A model generated the notes under the pieces. It searched no databases, was not told where the DNA came from, and saw nothing but the letters and a program-made list of their open reading frames with translations. From Prorocentrum cordatum (Eukaryota > Sar > Dinophyceae > Prorocentrales > Prorocentraceae): DNA of 64,000 nucleotides. Below, one piece after another: positions 10,801 to 21,711 of this stretch (position 1 is its first letter; every line of letters begins with the position of its first letter). The translations under genes and the position numbers were made by a program. The DNA lies in NCBI GenBank assembly GCA_963575745.1, contig CAUYUJ010002101.1, positions 29,417 to 93,416 on the forward strand. Reading direction: 5' to 3'.

Positions 10801-11275
10801 AGCGCTTCTGGGCGCACTTGTGAGCGCCTGGGAGCGCCTGGGAGCGCCGGGGAGCGCCTGCGAGCGTGCGGGAAGCGCCTGGGAGCGCTTGGGAGCACTT
10901 GGGAGCGCTTGGGAGCGCCGGGGAGCGCCTGGGAGCGCCGGGGAGCGCCTCGGAGCGCCCGGGAACACCGGGACGCGCCGGGGAGCGCCGGGGAGCGCCG
11001 GGGAGCGCCGGGGAGCGCAGGGGAGCGCCGGGGAGCGCCGGGGAGCGCCTGGGAGCGCCTGGATGCGCCTGGGAGCGCTTGGGAATACCTGGGGGCGCTT
11101 GGGAGCGCCAGGGAGCGCCTGGGAGCGCCTGGGCGTGCCGGGAGCGCCTGAGAGCGCCTGGGAGCGCCATGCGCCTGGGAGCGCTTGGGAGCGCTCGGGA
11201 GCCTGCCGAAAGCGCCGGGGAACGCTTGGGAACGCCTGGGAACGCGCGGGAACGTTTGGGAGCGCCTGCCCAGAG
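10801..11275. repeat. 10-bp minisatellite in reverse orientation (GGGAGCGCC)
   Basis: The same minisatellite as at 4340-6385, but with the G-rich strand on plus. Units GGGAGCGCCGG and GGGAGCGCTTG predominate. Confidence 0.92.
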
Positions 11276-11640
11276 GGTAGAAGACGTTGGATTTAGCAAC
11301 CCAGAGGTGGGCCGTTAAAATCTTGCTTGGACGTTGTTTTTAACATCCGACAGGTGGTTGGTTTTGGCCGTAATATACAAGCGAGTGCAATATAGATGCG
11401 TTCGCTCGGCACTCCTCGGCAACTGGCTACATGTCTAGCCTGTTGTGGGTGGGTCGCATTGTGGTTTCCGTGCTTGGTGTTTTTTTGTCCGTTCCCTTGT
11501 GTGCTCGCGCTCATGGCGCGACGTGGCGCAATAGAGCGCAGCGTGTTCGGTTCCAATTCGGCGCCGGCCACCGCCTCGAGTGGCACGATCCGATCGGCCG
11601 CAGCTTTTGGCTGCAGCAAACGCGTTGAAGCATAAAAAGG
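11276..11640. repeat. Array flank and unique spacer
   Basis: The first 90 bp are related, in reverse complement, to 26950-27045: both have ACGTT/AACGT-rich sequence, a GGGTTGCTA block and ACCCTCTGGG at the array edge. The rest (11370-11640) holds short open frames with no recognisable product. Confidence 0.5.
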
Positions 11641-12110
11641 GGGAGGAGGAGAAGAGGAAGAGGAAGAAAACTAGGAGGAGGAGGAGGAGGAGCGGAATGA
11701 GGAGGAGAAGGAGGAAGGAGGATATGGCGGAGGAGGAAGCGATTGCGCAGGAAAATCGCATGGGCGGAGCATGAGGAGGCCAGTGGAAGAGAAAGGAAGG
11801 AGGAGAGGAAAATTATAGGGGAGGGGGGGTGCACGAGGAGGATGACAAGAAGAAAGACAAGTAGGAGGATGAGGATGAGGAGGAGAAGGACGATGATGAG
11901 GAGGAGGAAGAGGAGATAAGGCGAGGAAGGGGATGCGAGGGGAAGGGGGAGGAGAAGGAGGAGGAGGAGGAGGGACAGGAGGAGGAGGAGGAGGAGGAGG
12001 AGGAGGAGGAGGAGGAGGAGGAGGAGGAGGAGGAGCAGGAGGGAGGAGCAGGAGGAGGAGGGGGGAGGGGCGGAAGAAGAGGCTGAGAATGCGGATAAGG
12101 AAGAGGAGGG
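11641..12110. repeat. (GGA)n-rich microsatellite
   Basis: Purine-only tract on the plus strand with imperfect GGA and AGG repeats, best at 11960-12040. Long charged or proline-rich ORFs across it are artefacts. Confidence 0.9.
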
Positions 12111-12119
12111 GGGAACCCC

Positions 12120-12640
12120 AGGCGTTCGCAAGGTGGCAGCCGTATCGACCGACCGTTCCTCGGGTCGACCCTCCAAGATGGCCTCCAAGACGGCTTAGAT
12201 GGCCCCAAGATGCCTCCAAGACGGCCCAAGGTGCACCCAAGACGCCTTAAGATGGCCTCAAGATGGCCCACGACGGCCCAAGAGGATCCCAAGAGGCCTC
12301 CAAGACGGCCCAAGGGGCCTCCAAGAGGTCCTCCAGGAAGGCCCGAAGAGGCCAAAATCATTGATTATCCTTTGTGTTTGACTGATTTTGGTATTTGCGC
12401 CGTTTCGGCTTTCCGACGGCCCAAGACGGCCCAAGAGGCCCCCAAGGTTGCCCCAAGATCGCCCAAGAGGCCTCCAAGATGACCCCATGACGGCCCAAGA
12501 GGCCCCCAAGACGGCCCCAAGAGGGCCCCAAGACGGGCCGAGAGGCCTCCAAGACGCCCAAGATGGCCTCCAAGACGGCCCCGAAGCGCCCCAGAGGGCC
12601 CCAAGTCGGCCCAGAGAGGCTCCCGCAATTGTGTGGCCAA
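12120..12640. repeat. Dispersed CCAAGA(N)GGCC repeat, block 1
   Basis: Loose tandem of 11-12-bp units such as CCAAGACGGCC and CCAAGAGGCCC. The same word makes up intron interiors at 15700-15870, 23080-23250, 38780-39400 and 48300-48830, so it is a common intron and spacer repeat here. Confidence 0.8.
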
Positions 12641-12766
12641 GAGCGCACTGGCAGAAAACACTGTGTCACACGCATGTCGTGAGCAATATCTTACATACGC
12701 TCACGGAAATATGCAATATACGAATGCGACTCCTCTGAAAAAGGGAGTTGCACCAGAACGAGCAAA

Positions 12767-13768
12767 CTAAACATTGTGCGATGGGTCTGCACCCGACTCA
12801 CACGAGATCGCTGGCGCTGCACCCGAACTGCAAATTATACATTGTGCTATGGCCTGCGCAAACTGCGTCGGGAAATGCTCGGCACCTCGGAGAGCTTTGT
12901 GGCCATTGAGCCATCCACCTGACATGGTATAATATTTCTGGCACGTCTGAGTTCCTTCCACTGACGCCCCTTTCGGCTTCGAGCGAATCAGAAAGTGGCT
13001 GTATTTCTCTGGGCAAGTCAACAACAACTGCGTCGGTTTCGGCATCTCGTGTCCAAACGCTTTCTGGTAAGTGAGAACTGACCGCCCTCGGGTGCTCTTA
13101 ATTGCAGCTGCGCAACATGCATACTTATAGAAATGGCTATTGAGAGGCTGTTCAATGATATAATAGCACGAACGTGTCGTCACGTAAAACATGATAGCAC
13201 TGACCACTTGGTTCGTCTCATTTGCCATTTTGACCGAATCCCTATCCCTGTGCCCTTCAACGTGGAGGTAACGGCCAGATACATATGTGTTCATGAACCC
13301 CCACGTGGCGCATTCGGGTGTCATCAGAACGGTGCCATTCTTCACGAGGCGAGTGACGAGCCAAAACGCAAACACCATTCCAACGACAGAAGTTATGTCC
13401 TCATCATCACATTGCCTGGTGGCTGCGTCGAATTCGTGGGCCGTGCCGCCCAGTGAACGGATCCAATAAGATGTCTCCCCCCAACCGCTGAACAATTCCA
13501 CGGCCGTCAGATCTCTGCTCAAGGTCAGCGTCAAACACCATGCTATTGTCGCAGAAATGCGGTCGTGGAGCGTGCTGTAGGTTCTCTCTATCTCGGTAGC
13601 GAAAGCCTTCACATAGTTTGGGGGGCCCACGGGAGCAGCCTGAATTTTGAGATGTTCTGGGGGCGGATCTCTAGGTTTCGCGCGTGCTGGCTGGAACAAT
13701 GGTTCGGGTGGCGGTCTTTTGCGCCTGGCCATTCCGCCTGAGAAATCTCGGCCCTGAAATGGCAGCAT
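12767..13768 (-). CDS. C5-methyltransferase-like protein, dinoflagellate family
   Basis: Single open frame of 333 codons; a second ATG 12 codons in, followed by basic ARRKRPPPEP, may be the true start. After a proline-rich lead (about residues 15-50), the core reads AVELFSGWGETSYWIRSLGG and then an acidic HEFDAATRQCDDEDIT, like motif I and motif II of cytosine-C5 methyltransferases. MTPECATWGF stands where the catalytic PCQ loop should be, and IIEQPLNSHF where ENV should be. The order fits the Rossmann fold, but the PC dipeptide is replaced by PEC, so activity is uncertain. Similar proteins are numerous in dinoflagellates and are usually left unnamed (from memory). Neighbours are repeat and the 14-17 kb gene on the same strand. 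Stop lies just before 12766. Confidence 0.65.
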   Translation of the reverse strand: MLPFQGRDFSGGMARRKRPPPEPLFQPARAKPRDPPPEHLKIQAAPVGPPNYVKAFATEIERTYSTLHDRISATIAWCLTLTLSRDLTAVELFSGWGETSYWIRSLGGTAHEFDAATRQCDDEDITSVVGMVFAFWLVTRLVKNGTVLMTPECATWGFMNTYVSGRYLHVEGHRDRDSVKMANETNQVVSAIMFYVTTRSCYYIIEQPLNSHFYKYACCAAAIKSTRGRSVLTYQKAFGHEMPKPTQLLLTCPEKYSHFLIRSKPKGASVEGTQTCQKYYTMSGGWLNGHKALRGAEHFPTQFAQAIAQCIICSSGAAPAISCESGADPSHNV

Positions 13769-14425
13769 GGTAGCGGTGCGATAGGAGATGGGATGGATGC
13801 CCTACTCTGTTCATGAGCAGGCTTGCCCCGCCATTTCGCAGACTCGTGGTCCTCCTCTCCTCCCTCCCCCCTCCTCCTCCACATTCCTCTCCCCCTCCCC
13901 TCCCCCCCGTCTCCAGGAACCAAACTGGGGCGTGCTAGGGGCGGCGGGGGAATTGGCGACGACGACGATGTCGACGTTCATGACGGCAGCGATGGCGGTG
14001 AGTAGGAGGAGCAGTTGCCATTGCCATTGTTCGTCATCCTCATGTTTCTGTTGTTCTTTATTTTCTTTGCCCTCAACCCCCCTCTACGTGGTGAATGTTT
14101 TCATTGCGAAGGCCCGCGCGAGAGCCCCTCGGACCCTCGGTCGCCGCCACTGCCCCAGGAGGGGGGGGGGGGCAGGAGGAGGGTGAGAAGGAGGAGGTAG
14201 CAGAGCTGAGCAGGATGAATGAAAGCCAAAAGGGCGATGAGGACGGAGAAAGATGAGGAGGAGTAAAAGGGCGAGTAGGAATAATATTTCGGCGGAGGCA
14301 CCGCGTGGGGAAACGAAATTGAGCTCTTGGCGAACGCTGCCCCGATTACTTTTTACCCTTGGGCCTTAGGTCCCAACAACATGCGAACGCTGGTTTTTCT
14401 GCAAATCGTCAACGTATTAGCTGAG
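13769..14425. other. Spacer between two minus-strand genes
   Basis: Contains a C/T-rich tract at 13845-13920, a poly-G run at 14161-14170 and purine-rich sequence to 14290. No exon that I can support. Confidence 0.5.
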
Positions 14426-17273
14426 TCATACTGCAGCGAACCATGAATTATGCACGATGTTGCCGTGGAGACGCAACCGCTGAAAAATCCGCTTCTCCCA
14501 TGCCCGCCTGTGCGAGTTCTCAGCTACGCTGCGGATGACTTTGTTAAGTGTTTCGTCGTGCCACGTCGAATGATGCCGAGGATCACCGAAAAAATTCATG
14601 TGTGCCGTGAGGTGTACAAAGAGATGATGTTTTGGCGTGAACATGCCACCTGCTCTGTCGTATGCTTTCAAATGTTTGACGCACAACGTTAACAACTTCT
14701 GATGTGTATGAGGCGGGATCTTTCGACCTGGCGATGTCTTGAGCACGTTCATGTATTCCACCAAATGCTTGCACGCATTGAATATCTCCACACAACTATC
14801 GGCCTGGAAAAACTGCTTGCTGCTGATATGGGCGATGAATTTGAGCAAATACCCTGTCTCCGCTCCCTTGGTGTGTATTTCAGGAGCAAACGCACTGCCG
14901 ATCATCCCTGGCGTCAGCCTGCCAATCCTACTAGACAGAGGGATGTTCTCCGATTCATAAAACTCCTGCAACTCATGTCTAAGAGTGCGGCAAGCGTGTT
15001 CCACCATGACCTCGCCAGGGCCAGGGTGGTGCCAGGGATTCGCTGTGATCACCGCCCACAACGCGACCGCCACCGCTCTCGCAGCCACGCCCAGGTGCAG
15101 CGTGTGAAGGGTGTCTATGCAGATAGACGTCTGGGGGCTTATCCCCAGCGACGCGTCGAATATTGGATTCCTCCGCGTCACTGGGTCCAGCAGCGCACCA
15201 CCCGCATCCGTTCGGCGACGCCAGAACGTGACCCGGAACGGAAGCGCCTGGCGCGTCAGCAAGCCCACGTCAACCAGATCAGAGTTGGGGACGAGACGAT
15301 CGCCAGCTCTGAGGAGCACCCCTCCCACGCGCACTTCCCTCTGGAGGACTCGGCCAAAGCGCCTGTCATAGCGCAGCCCTCCATCAGCGAACAATGCCTG
15401 CCACTTGTCCTGGGTATCCAAGACAAGGTCGATCTCGCAGGCACTGCACGCATCCTGGTAATCCCACCCGCCCTCTGGGCGTAGGTGGCTTAAAGAGTTT
15501 CCTCTTCCTCCTTTCCCTGCGGGGAGGGGTTTACCCCTCCCCCTGCCCCCTCCCCTGGACCTGGACAGGGGTTTCCGCGAGCCGTCCGAGCGTCCAAAAC
15601 GGCTTCGGCGAGGAAGCCAACATCATTGGTTGTATTAGGGTTTTGGCCCCATGTTGGCCTCCTGGGGGGGACTGCAATTAGTACCCCCCCTCCCGTGATC
15701 GATCTCACCCAAGATGGCCCAAAGATTGCCCCCCAAACTCCCAAGGGTGCCCCAAGAGGGCCCCAAGAGGTGGCCAGGAAGCCCCAAGATGCCCCCAGGA
15801 TGCCCCCAAGAGGCTCCCAAAAGACCCTCACGAGTCCCCCAGAGACCCACCAGAGGCACCCATAATGCTCCAAGAGGCCTCGGCGAGAATGCCAAATCAT
15901 TGATTGTACGAAGGTTTTCGCAACATGTTGGCCTCTTGGGGGGGACACTGATTAAGAGATGACTCCACAAGCACCTGGGAGAGCCCAAGATGACTTCAAG
16001 ACGGCTCCAGATATCCCCAAATGTCTCATACTGGCTTCCTCTGCGTGCTGCCCACTTCCCTGATCGAGGCGATGCCTCTGGGCATCGTTTCTGGATGGGC
16101 TGGTCGGGATTCGCGAAGCGTCAACAATTCACTGGATCACCCCATGGAAGACCAACCAACGATATGTTGTTGTACTCATGCAAGGTGCATTGCACAGATG
16201 AGCACATGGGGCATGGATGGTACACAGAATTCCACGATGCGAATCCGAGCGTGGTTACCCACTCAGCCCAGTCCCCTTTCAGTTGAATCACGCATGCCTT
16301 GTAGCCGAGATCAGCTGAAAGACTGCCCCAGACCTCAGAAGCCTCCCACTCTTTACCATTGTGTTTTACGGTCGGCCGAACCCCCTCCGCCATGGCTTTG
16401 ATTGACCATCGGAGCATGGTGAATATATGAAATAAAGTATCCCACCCCTTGCATCCACAACCACACAGCGACGATTTTCTCACCACACAAATGAGATGTC
16501 TCCTGCATGTGATAAGATTGTACATCACGAAGCATATCAGGGACTCTTGATGGGCAGATGTTTTCTGTCTAGTGTATGACACACCGTCAACGTAAACCGC
16601 GAGAGGGACAGGCAACTTTTCATTGTTGCGCACAGCTTGCTGAACTAAAGGATGGTCCCGATACACAGGTTCCCATTCGTCATTATCGTACATGGCTTGG
16701 ACCTTTTCGCTGATGCTGGGGTCAGCGGCTAGCTCATCGTGAAACGCCTCGTGAGGTAAGACGCAAGGCGTTGCACGTTGAACACGAGACAAACCTATCA
16801 GCAGGAGGGGGAGGAGGAGGAGGAGGGGGGCGGCATGCAAAGGACTGAGGTGGAGGCAGATAAGGCGGGCACGATGAGAGCAATGGCGTGGAGCAAGGGG
16901 GCATGAGGGACGGCCAAGGAGGGGCAGGGGAAGCATGAGGCGAAGGAGGAGTACCTTTCCGAACGTTCTGTGGCGCCCAAAGGTTATACAACTCCAGGTT
17001 CTCGGGCCTTGTCGGGAGCAACGTGTCGAGGTGTTTTACAAAATTGCCGCTGGAGGACGTCGGACTGCATGCGAAATCACGTACACCACCCACGGCACCA
17101 GCTTTTGATGCGTAATGGGATATCACACAAACATCTTTTGCGCTCAGGACACATCTGGCATAGAGCTCCAACAGGCATTGAATTAAATTCTCACCAGCTT
17201 CTGTTCTCTCATCTGAACGAGCGAAATCACCAGGGGGCGATGTGTGTGTCTGACGCCTCCTCTTCTTAGCCAT
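14426..17273 (-). CDS. Dinoflagellate multi-copy family protein, possible transposase, three exons
   Basis: Exons on the minus strand: 17273-16955 (ATG, MAKKRRRQTHTSPPGDF), 16794-16126, 15465-14426. The two joins keep frame: AAAG|GTAC...ATAG|GTTT (160-nt intron), and AATT|GTTGACGC...GGGT|GGGATTAC (about 660 nt, element I1). Predicted length is about 675 aa. Landmarks: a basic N-terminus; YVDGVSYTRQ; a Cys-rich CGCGCKGWDTLFHIF; QLKGDWAEW; HPCPMC; then exon 3 with YQDACSACEIDLVLD, CIDTLHTLHLGV, KGAETGYLL and FTPKHHLFVHL. I know this family only as uncharacterised dinoflagellate repeats. D-x-LH-x-LGV and PKHH blocks recall CACTA-type transposases, but that is inference. A broken relative lies at 60918-62105. 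The exon 3 boundary is set by frame and by YQDACSAC, not by a GT-AG rule. Confidence 0.7.
15466..16125 (-). mobile_element. Introner-like intron I1
   Basis: Second intron of the 14426-17273 gene, about 660 nt. Read on the minus strand it begins GTTGACGCTTCGCGAATCCC and ends in GGGCGGGT next to GGGATT. The left AATCCCGACCAGCCC and the reverse complement of the right end, AATCCCACCCGCCC, form a near-perfect terminal inverted repeat. The interior is homologous along its length to I2 (22834-23513): polypyrimidine block, a CATTGGTTGTATTA word, GATCGATCTCACCCAAGATG and CCAAGA repeats. Confidence 0.7.
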
Positions 17274-17810
17274 GATGGCTACGGGCGGGAGCTGGGGTCG
17301 AACAGAAGTGCGCCGATGGGGGCAAACGGAACATTGCCCCTCGCCAAGCGACGTCGGCCATGCCCCCCCGATCCAAGGACCCCCCCCCCCTACGTTTGCC
17401 TCCATAGAGCTCGCTTTGCCGAGACCCGCAGGGTGGTTGGATCGTTCGCAGCCCACCTATTCCCATCCACCGCACTCCCCTTTCCCGTACCGAGGCAGTG
17501 TCTTGCATTCCTTCCCCAGTCTTTAATAGGCACCTTGGCCTCGGGCCCTGCCCCGTGGACACGTCAGGCCCCCGACAAGAGAACCCCGAGAAGACCCACA
17601 GAGCATCTTTAGAGAGCCACTAAAGAGGACCCCACATCCTTGGGGGCGCCCAACAACAAAACGGATTAGACGGAGCCCATTGGCGTGCGAGTGTTGTCGT
17701 GCGTGCGTGCGTTTGTTTGTTTCGTGTTGGTGGGAGGGGTTCCTCGGGTGCTATCTTGGGCCCCCAAAGTACCCCATACGTATAACACATTTGAAGCAAC
17801 GGTTAATAGT
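17274..17810. other. 5' flank of the 14-17 kb gene
   Basis: Unique, mixed composition. Open frames exist in several phases (for example around 17266-17562) but none shows a recognisable domain. Nothing else supported. Confidence 0.45.
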
Positions 17811-17841
<31 letters not shown>

Positions 17842-17902
17842 CATACATACATACATACATACATACATACATACATACATACATACATACATACATACAT
17901 AC
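17811..17902. repeat. (TATC)n then (ATAC)n microsatellite
   Basis: A short TATCTA tract passes into about 18 ATAC units. AT-rich simple repeat is rare in this window. Confidence 0.95.
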
Positions 17903-18592
17903 ACACCGACATACCGCAGGGGCTCAAACTTACATATCGTGGGCTAAGCGTGGACAAAAACGCCGCCTTGCGACGGGCTCCACAGTGGAGGAGGGAGGTG
18001 GAGGAGGAGGGCGCTCTCGCGGGCAGAGCAGCGCCAATGGCCTTCGCAATGAAGATGTCCAGGCCGTAAGAGAGGCGGCGCAAGCGGGGGGGGGGGCGAC
18101 CGCTCGCTCTTAGCTTACCCTCTCCGTCCTCCTCATCCTTCTCCCCCTCCTGATTTTCTTCCCTCCTCCACCTAGTGCCAAGTCGTGTCGGTTCCCTCTA
18201 CCTCCTCTTCCTCCTCCCTACCAGTCTCCTCCTCCTCCTCTTCGCTTTCCTTGTTCAAGTATGTCACGTCCCTCCTCCTCCTCCTCCTCCTCCTCCTCCT
18301 CCTCCTCCTCCTCTCCCCGATGCCCCTCGAATGTTCCCCATGCGTTCAAACCCTCATCCTCATTTTCGGACCGATGATCGTCTCACGCGTGTCCTGCCCG
18401 TCCCAAGTCAGTCGAAGTTGTCTTTTTGATTGAACTCCTGATCCTCAGTCTCCACGTGATTCCCCCTCCCGCCTCCTCCTCCTGCTCCTCCTCCTCTACC
18501 TCCTACTCCTCCTCCTGACGCGCATCGTTGGTTCCAGAATCCATCGGAGCCATTGAAATTGGAACCGCGCTGCGGGATCTACCTCATCCTCC

Positions 18593-18627
<35 letters not shown>

Positions 18628-19084
18628 ATCTTCATCTCCCTCCTCCTCCTCCTTCTCCTCCACCTTCCTCCTCCTCCTCCTCATCGTCATCTTTGTCCTC
18701 GACCTTTCTACTTCTCACTCTGTATTCAATATCCGTCTTGAGTAGGCAGCCTCAGCCCCCTGGACACCTTCATCCTCGTCCCCTTCCTGCCAACCCCGTC
18801 CTTCATTACCCCATCCTGCCCCTTATCCCACCCCCACCCTCGGTCTAGTACCCTCCTACTGCCACATTTTTGCTCAATGCGTAGTTTCCCCTAGATAATG
18901 AGGGCGATGTGCAGGTCACCCGCCTGCGAACTGGAGCATCTGAGGGCCAGGGGGGGCTCGAGACGGGTGGATCGCTTCAAAGAAGAACGGTTGAACCCTC
19001 TTACGCCTATTGTTGGGTGGTTTCGGTGATTTTTGGGCCCTCGAGCCGATGAAATTGCTCTGGGAGTCCCCGGGGCCAGTGATT
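17903..19084. repeat. Spacer with (CTC)n microsatellites
   Basis: Two CTC/CCT tracts are clear, at about 18270-18318 and 18460-18690. The interval 17925-18110 and the part after 18740 are unique; no exon could be supported. Confidence 0.7.
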
Positions 19085-19230
19085 TCAGGAAAAAAAATCA
19101 GCGGAAATCAGCGGAAAATCAGCGGAAAATCAGCGGCACGAAACACTGTAAAAACACAGCTGAAAATGAAAAATCAGCGAGAATCAGCGCAAACTCAGCG
19201 CAAAATCAGCGCAAAATCAGCGGCCCTTTT
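19085..19230. repeat. Tandem TCAGCGGAAAA-like repeat
   Basis: About a dozen units of TCAGCGGAAAA and TCAGCGCAAAA (10-11 bp). The following 19240-19380 contains three AACCGGGG-centred direct repeats (for example AAAACAACCGGGG). No gene seen to 19700. Confidence 0.85.
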
Positions 19231-19701
19231 TCCGTCCTAGAAACAGCCGGGGTTCCTAAAAACAACCGGGGTTGGCCAAAATCCGGCCTGCAGAACGGGC
19301 ATTTGTCAGAAAACAAGGTCCGACCCTGAAAAACAACCGGGGCCCGCCGCTGATTAGCCGTTGTCCGTTGAAAAAAACCCAACCCCACCCAACATTGGAC
19401 GTTCTACCCTGCTACGTTTGCCCCCAGGAGAGCCCTCGAGGCAAAGGCAGGGCTCGTCACAGGCAAATGCACAGGCGCACTGGTCGCCAACCCCTGCGGC
19501 GACTGCGTTCGACACTTAGTCGAACGCCCGAGAAAAGTAAGACGCGCAGATCACGCGTGCACGATATATTATGATGCGCGCTGCACAAGCTGGCTCTGAC
19601 AGACCGCATGCACGAGAACTTACAGTGTAAGAGCCTCACCCAATTGCATATCAACTGTCACCCATTCCAGCCTGTATCTGAATTGAACCTCAGTTAGCGT
19701 T

Positions 19702-21711
19702 TCAATACTCCTTCATCTTCTCATAATGCATCCTCGAGAGCTTGTCCGCCTGTTTCTGCGCCCTGTCGACGAGCTCGCCGAGGTCGCTGGTCAGGGTCGC
19801 CAACTGGACATCCATCTGGGCAGGGTCATCGTAGCTCGCCTGAATCTGCTCTACATTCTGGCCGATAAGCATGGTCGCGATGGGATTGGAGAACACATAC
19901 TTGATCATGTCGTCGTTGGCTTTCGTCATCGGCTCCACCAGCACGCTGTCTTTCAGCCACGACCAGTCGGGAGAATTTGCAATCTGGGCTGAGATGCAAG
20001 CGATCGAGGAGCTCGCCTGGCCATACGCCACCTTCAGCTGCTGCGCATCCTTGATCTTGGCCCTCAAGTCCTTAGAGGCTGAAGCGTTGGCCTTAGCCTT
20101 AGCTTTGCCCTTGCCCTTGCCCTTCGGCGTCGCAGGTGCTGGCTTCGGCGACAGAGCCTGGCCCCTCACAGACTTCCTCGACCTCTTGTTGGGCGGTTCC
20201 CTCGCCTCGTCGCCGACGGCGGCCTCCTCCTCCTGGGCCGCGCGCGCCGCGGCGGCTGCGGGCTCAGCTGCGGGCGCAGCTGGACTTGCGGGCGCAGCTG
20301 CGGGCGCAGCTGCGGGCGCAGCTGCGGGCGCAGCTGCGGGCGCAGCTGCGGGCTGAGCTGCGGGTGCATCTGCGGATGGAGCTGCGGGCGCAGGTCCGTT
20401 GCCGCTGCGCGAGGCAGCGCTGACCGCCGCGCCGCCGCTTGCAGATGGCGGCGCTGCACCTGCAGCTGCACGAACTGGTTCGAACGTGGTACGCCCTTCG
20501 GGCTCAGCGAATTCTGCAAGAAGGCGGCCTCTGTTCTCCTCGCGCTGCGTAGTCTGCCAGCACTGCGTGAATATATCATTGTACTGCTGCTTCACGTACA
20601 GGAACTCCATGGCTCTAGTCATGACGTTGAAGCGGTACCACTGGGTGCCCATCATGACGCACGCGTATGCGTAACGCCAGGCACGCTCAGCCGCCTCTTC
20701 GGTGTTTCCCTCCTCGACTTTGATCCTGTCCAGGGGGTGGTAGACGCCCATGTCTGCAGTCACGACCTGATGGCGATTGATCATCTCGCGGCTCTTCCTG
20801 TACATCTCGAACTTTGCCTTGCACCACTTCTGCCTGAAAGCCTGCTTCGCGTGGTTGCCCCTGCACTCGAGCCACGACTTCTTCAGCTCCTTATCCGAGG
20901 CCAACTCCCTCTGGAAGCGCCAGCCCAGAGGGCTGCGAGCATTGATCTCGAAATTGGTCATCTCGGCCTCCTCCAGGTGGGGATCCCTGCCTGCATCGTC
21001 TTCGCCATCGAGCTCATGCTTGTCGTAGCGGCCCCTCCCCATCTGCTGGCTCGACAAGCTGCGCAGGAATTCTTCCTGGCTCATGCCCTCTGGGACGCGG
21101 GGGGGGCCGTCGGGCGGGCCGTCGACGGGCGGGCCGTCGGGCGGGCCGTCGGGCGGGCCGTCGGGCGGGCCGTCGGGCGAGCCGTCTGGCGGGCCGTCGG
21201 GCGGGCCGTCGGGCGGGCCGTCGGGCGGGCCGTCGGGCTCCTCGGCTGCCTTGCCTGGCAGCGCCTCGACCCTCTGCCAGAATCCCCTGTCTGCTGCCAC
21301 GACTTCGCTGTACTGCTGCTCCGACATGCCCTCGCGCGGAAACGTGGGCCTCGACAAGTGCGCGGGCGGCTGCGATGCGGGGGCTTCCGGAACGGGGGCT
21401 CTGGCAGCAGCGATGTCACGTGGATTGCCTGGCACTGTGAAGGTCTCCTCACGCTGGCTATCCTCAAGGAACGTACCTTCGGGCCCCTGCTTGTTGAGCT
21501 GCCCGCCGCCCTGCCCATCAGCTGGAGCTTCGGGGGAGTCATGGACCTCAATGGGCGCGGGCGGGGCGGCCTCTGAGGGTGTCTGGGGCGCACTCGCTGC
21601 CGAAGGCGTCACAGCTGGAGTCCCTCCTGCATTGGACCCCGATGCCGTCGTGGAGACAGGGGAGGCGGCGCCCGCCGTGACCTTGTCGAGGCTCTCAACC
21701 AGGACTGTCAT
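19702..21711 (-). CDS. Uncharacterised 669-aa dinoflagellate protein with DGPP and AAPA repeats
   Basis: Intact single-exon gene: ATG at 21711 (MTVLVESLDKV), TGA at 19702. Layout: a Ser/Ala/Pro-rich N-terminus (1-150); about ten DGPP repeats (roughly 158-205) from a 12-bp DNA repeat; an acidic stretch; a compact core (about 255-405) with LGWRFQRELASDKELKKSW, AKQAFRQKWC and YACVMMGTQWYRFNVMTRA; a 12-bp-coded AAPA tract (about 450-490); a basic nuclear-signal-like stretch NKRSRKSVRG and KGKGKGKAKAKA; and a helical C-terminus. The core belongs to a family repeated in dinoflagellate genomes, function unknown. An intronless, repeat-rich gene with a conserved helical core could be a gag-like or retroposed gene; that is inference. 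No relic spliced leader was found upstream. Confidence 0.75.
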   Translation of the reverse strand: MTVLVESLDKVTAGAASPVSTTASGSNAGGTPAVTPSAASAPQTPSEAAPPAPIEVHDSPEAPADGQGGGQLNKQGPEGTFLEDSQREETFTVPGNPRDIAAARAPVPEAPASQPPAHLSRPTFPREGMSEQQYSEVVAADRGFWQRVEALPGKAAEEPDGPPDGPPDGPPDGPPDGSPDGPPDGPPDGPPDGPPVDGPPDGPPRVPEGMSQEEFLRSLSSQQMGRGRYDKHELDGEDDAGRDPHLEEAEMTNFEINARSPLGWRFQRELASDKELKKSWLECRGNHAKQAFRQKWCKAKFEMYRKSREMINRHQVVTADMGVYHPLDRIKVEEGNTEEAAERAWRYAYACVMMGTQWYRFNVMTRAMEFLYVKQQYNDIFTQCWQTTQREENRGRLLAEFAEPEGRTTFEPVRAAAGAAPPSASGGAAVSAASRSGNGPAPAAPSADAPAAQPAAAPAAAPAAAPAAAPAAAPASPAAPAAEPAAAAARAAQEEEAAVGDEAREPPNKRSRKSVRGQALSPKPAPATPKGKGKGKAKAKANASASKDLRAKIKDAQQLKVAYGQASSSIACISAQIANSPDWSWLKDSVLVEPMTKANDDMIKYVFSNPIATMLIGQNVEQIQASYDDPAQMDVQLATLTSDLGELVDRAQKQADKLSRMHYEKMKEY

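Noticed and set aside
17680-18069. ORF across the TATC/ATAC microsatellite
   Set aside because: The repeat supplies the YLYLYIYIHTYIHT stretch; flanks have no domain.
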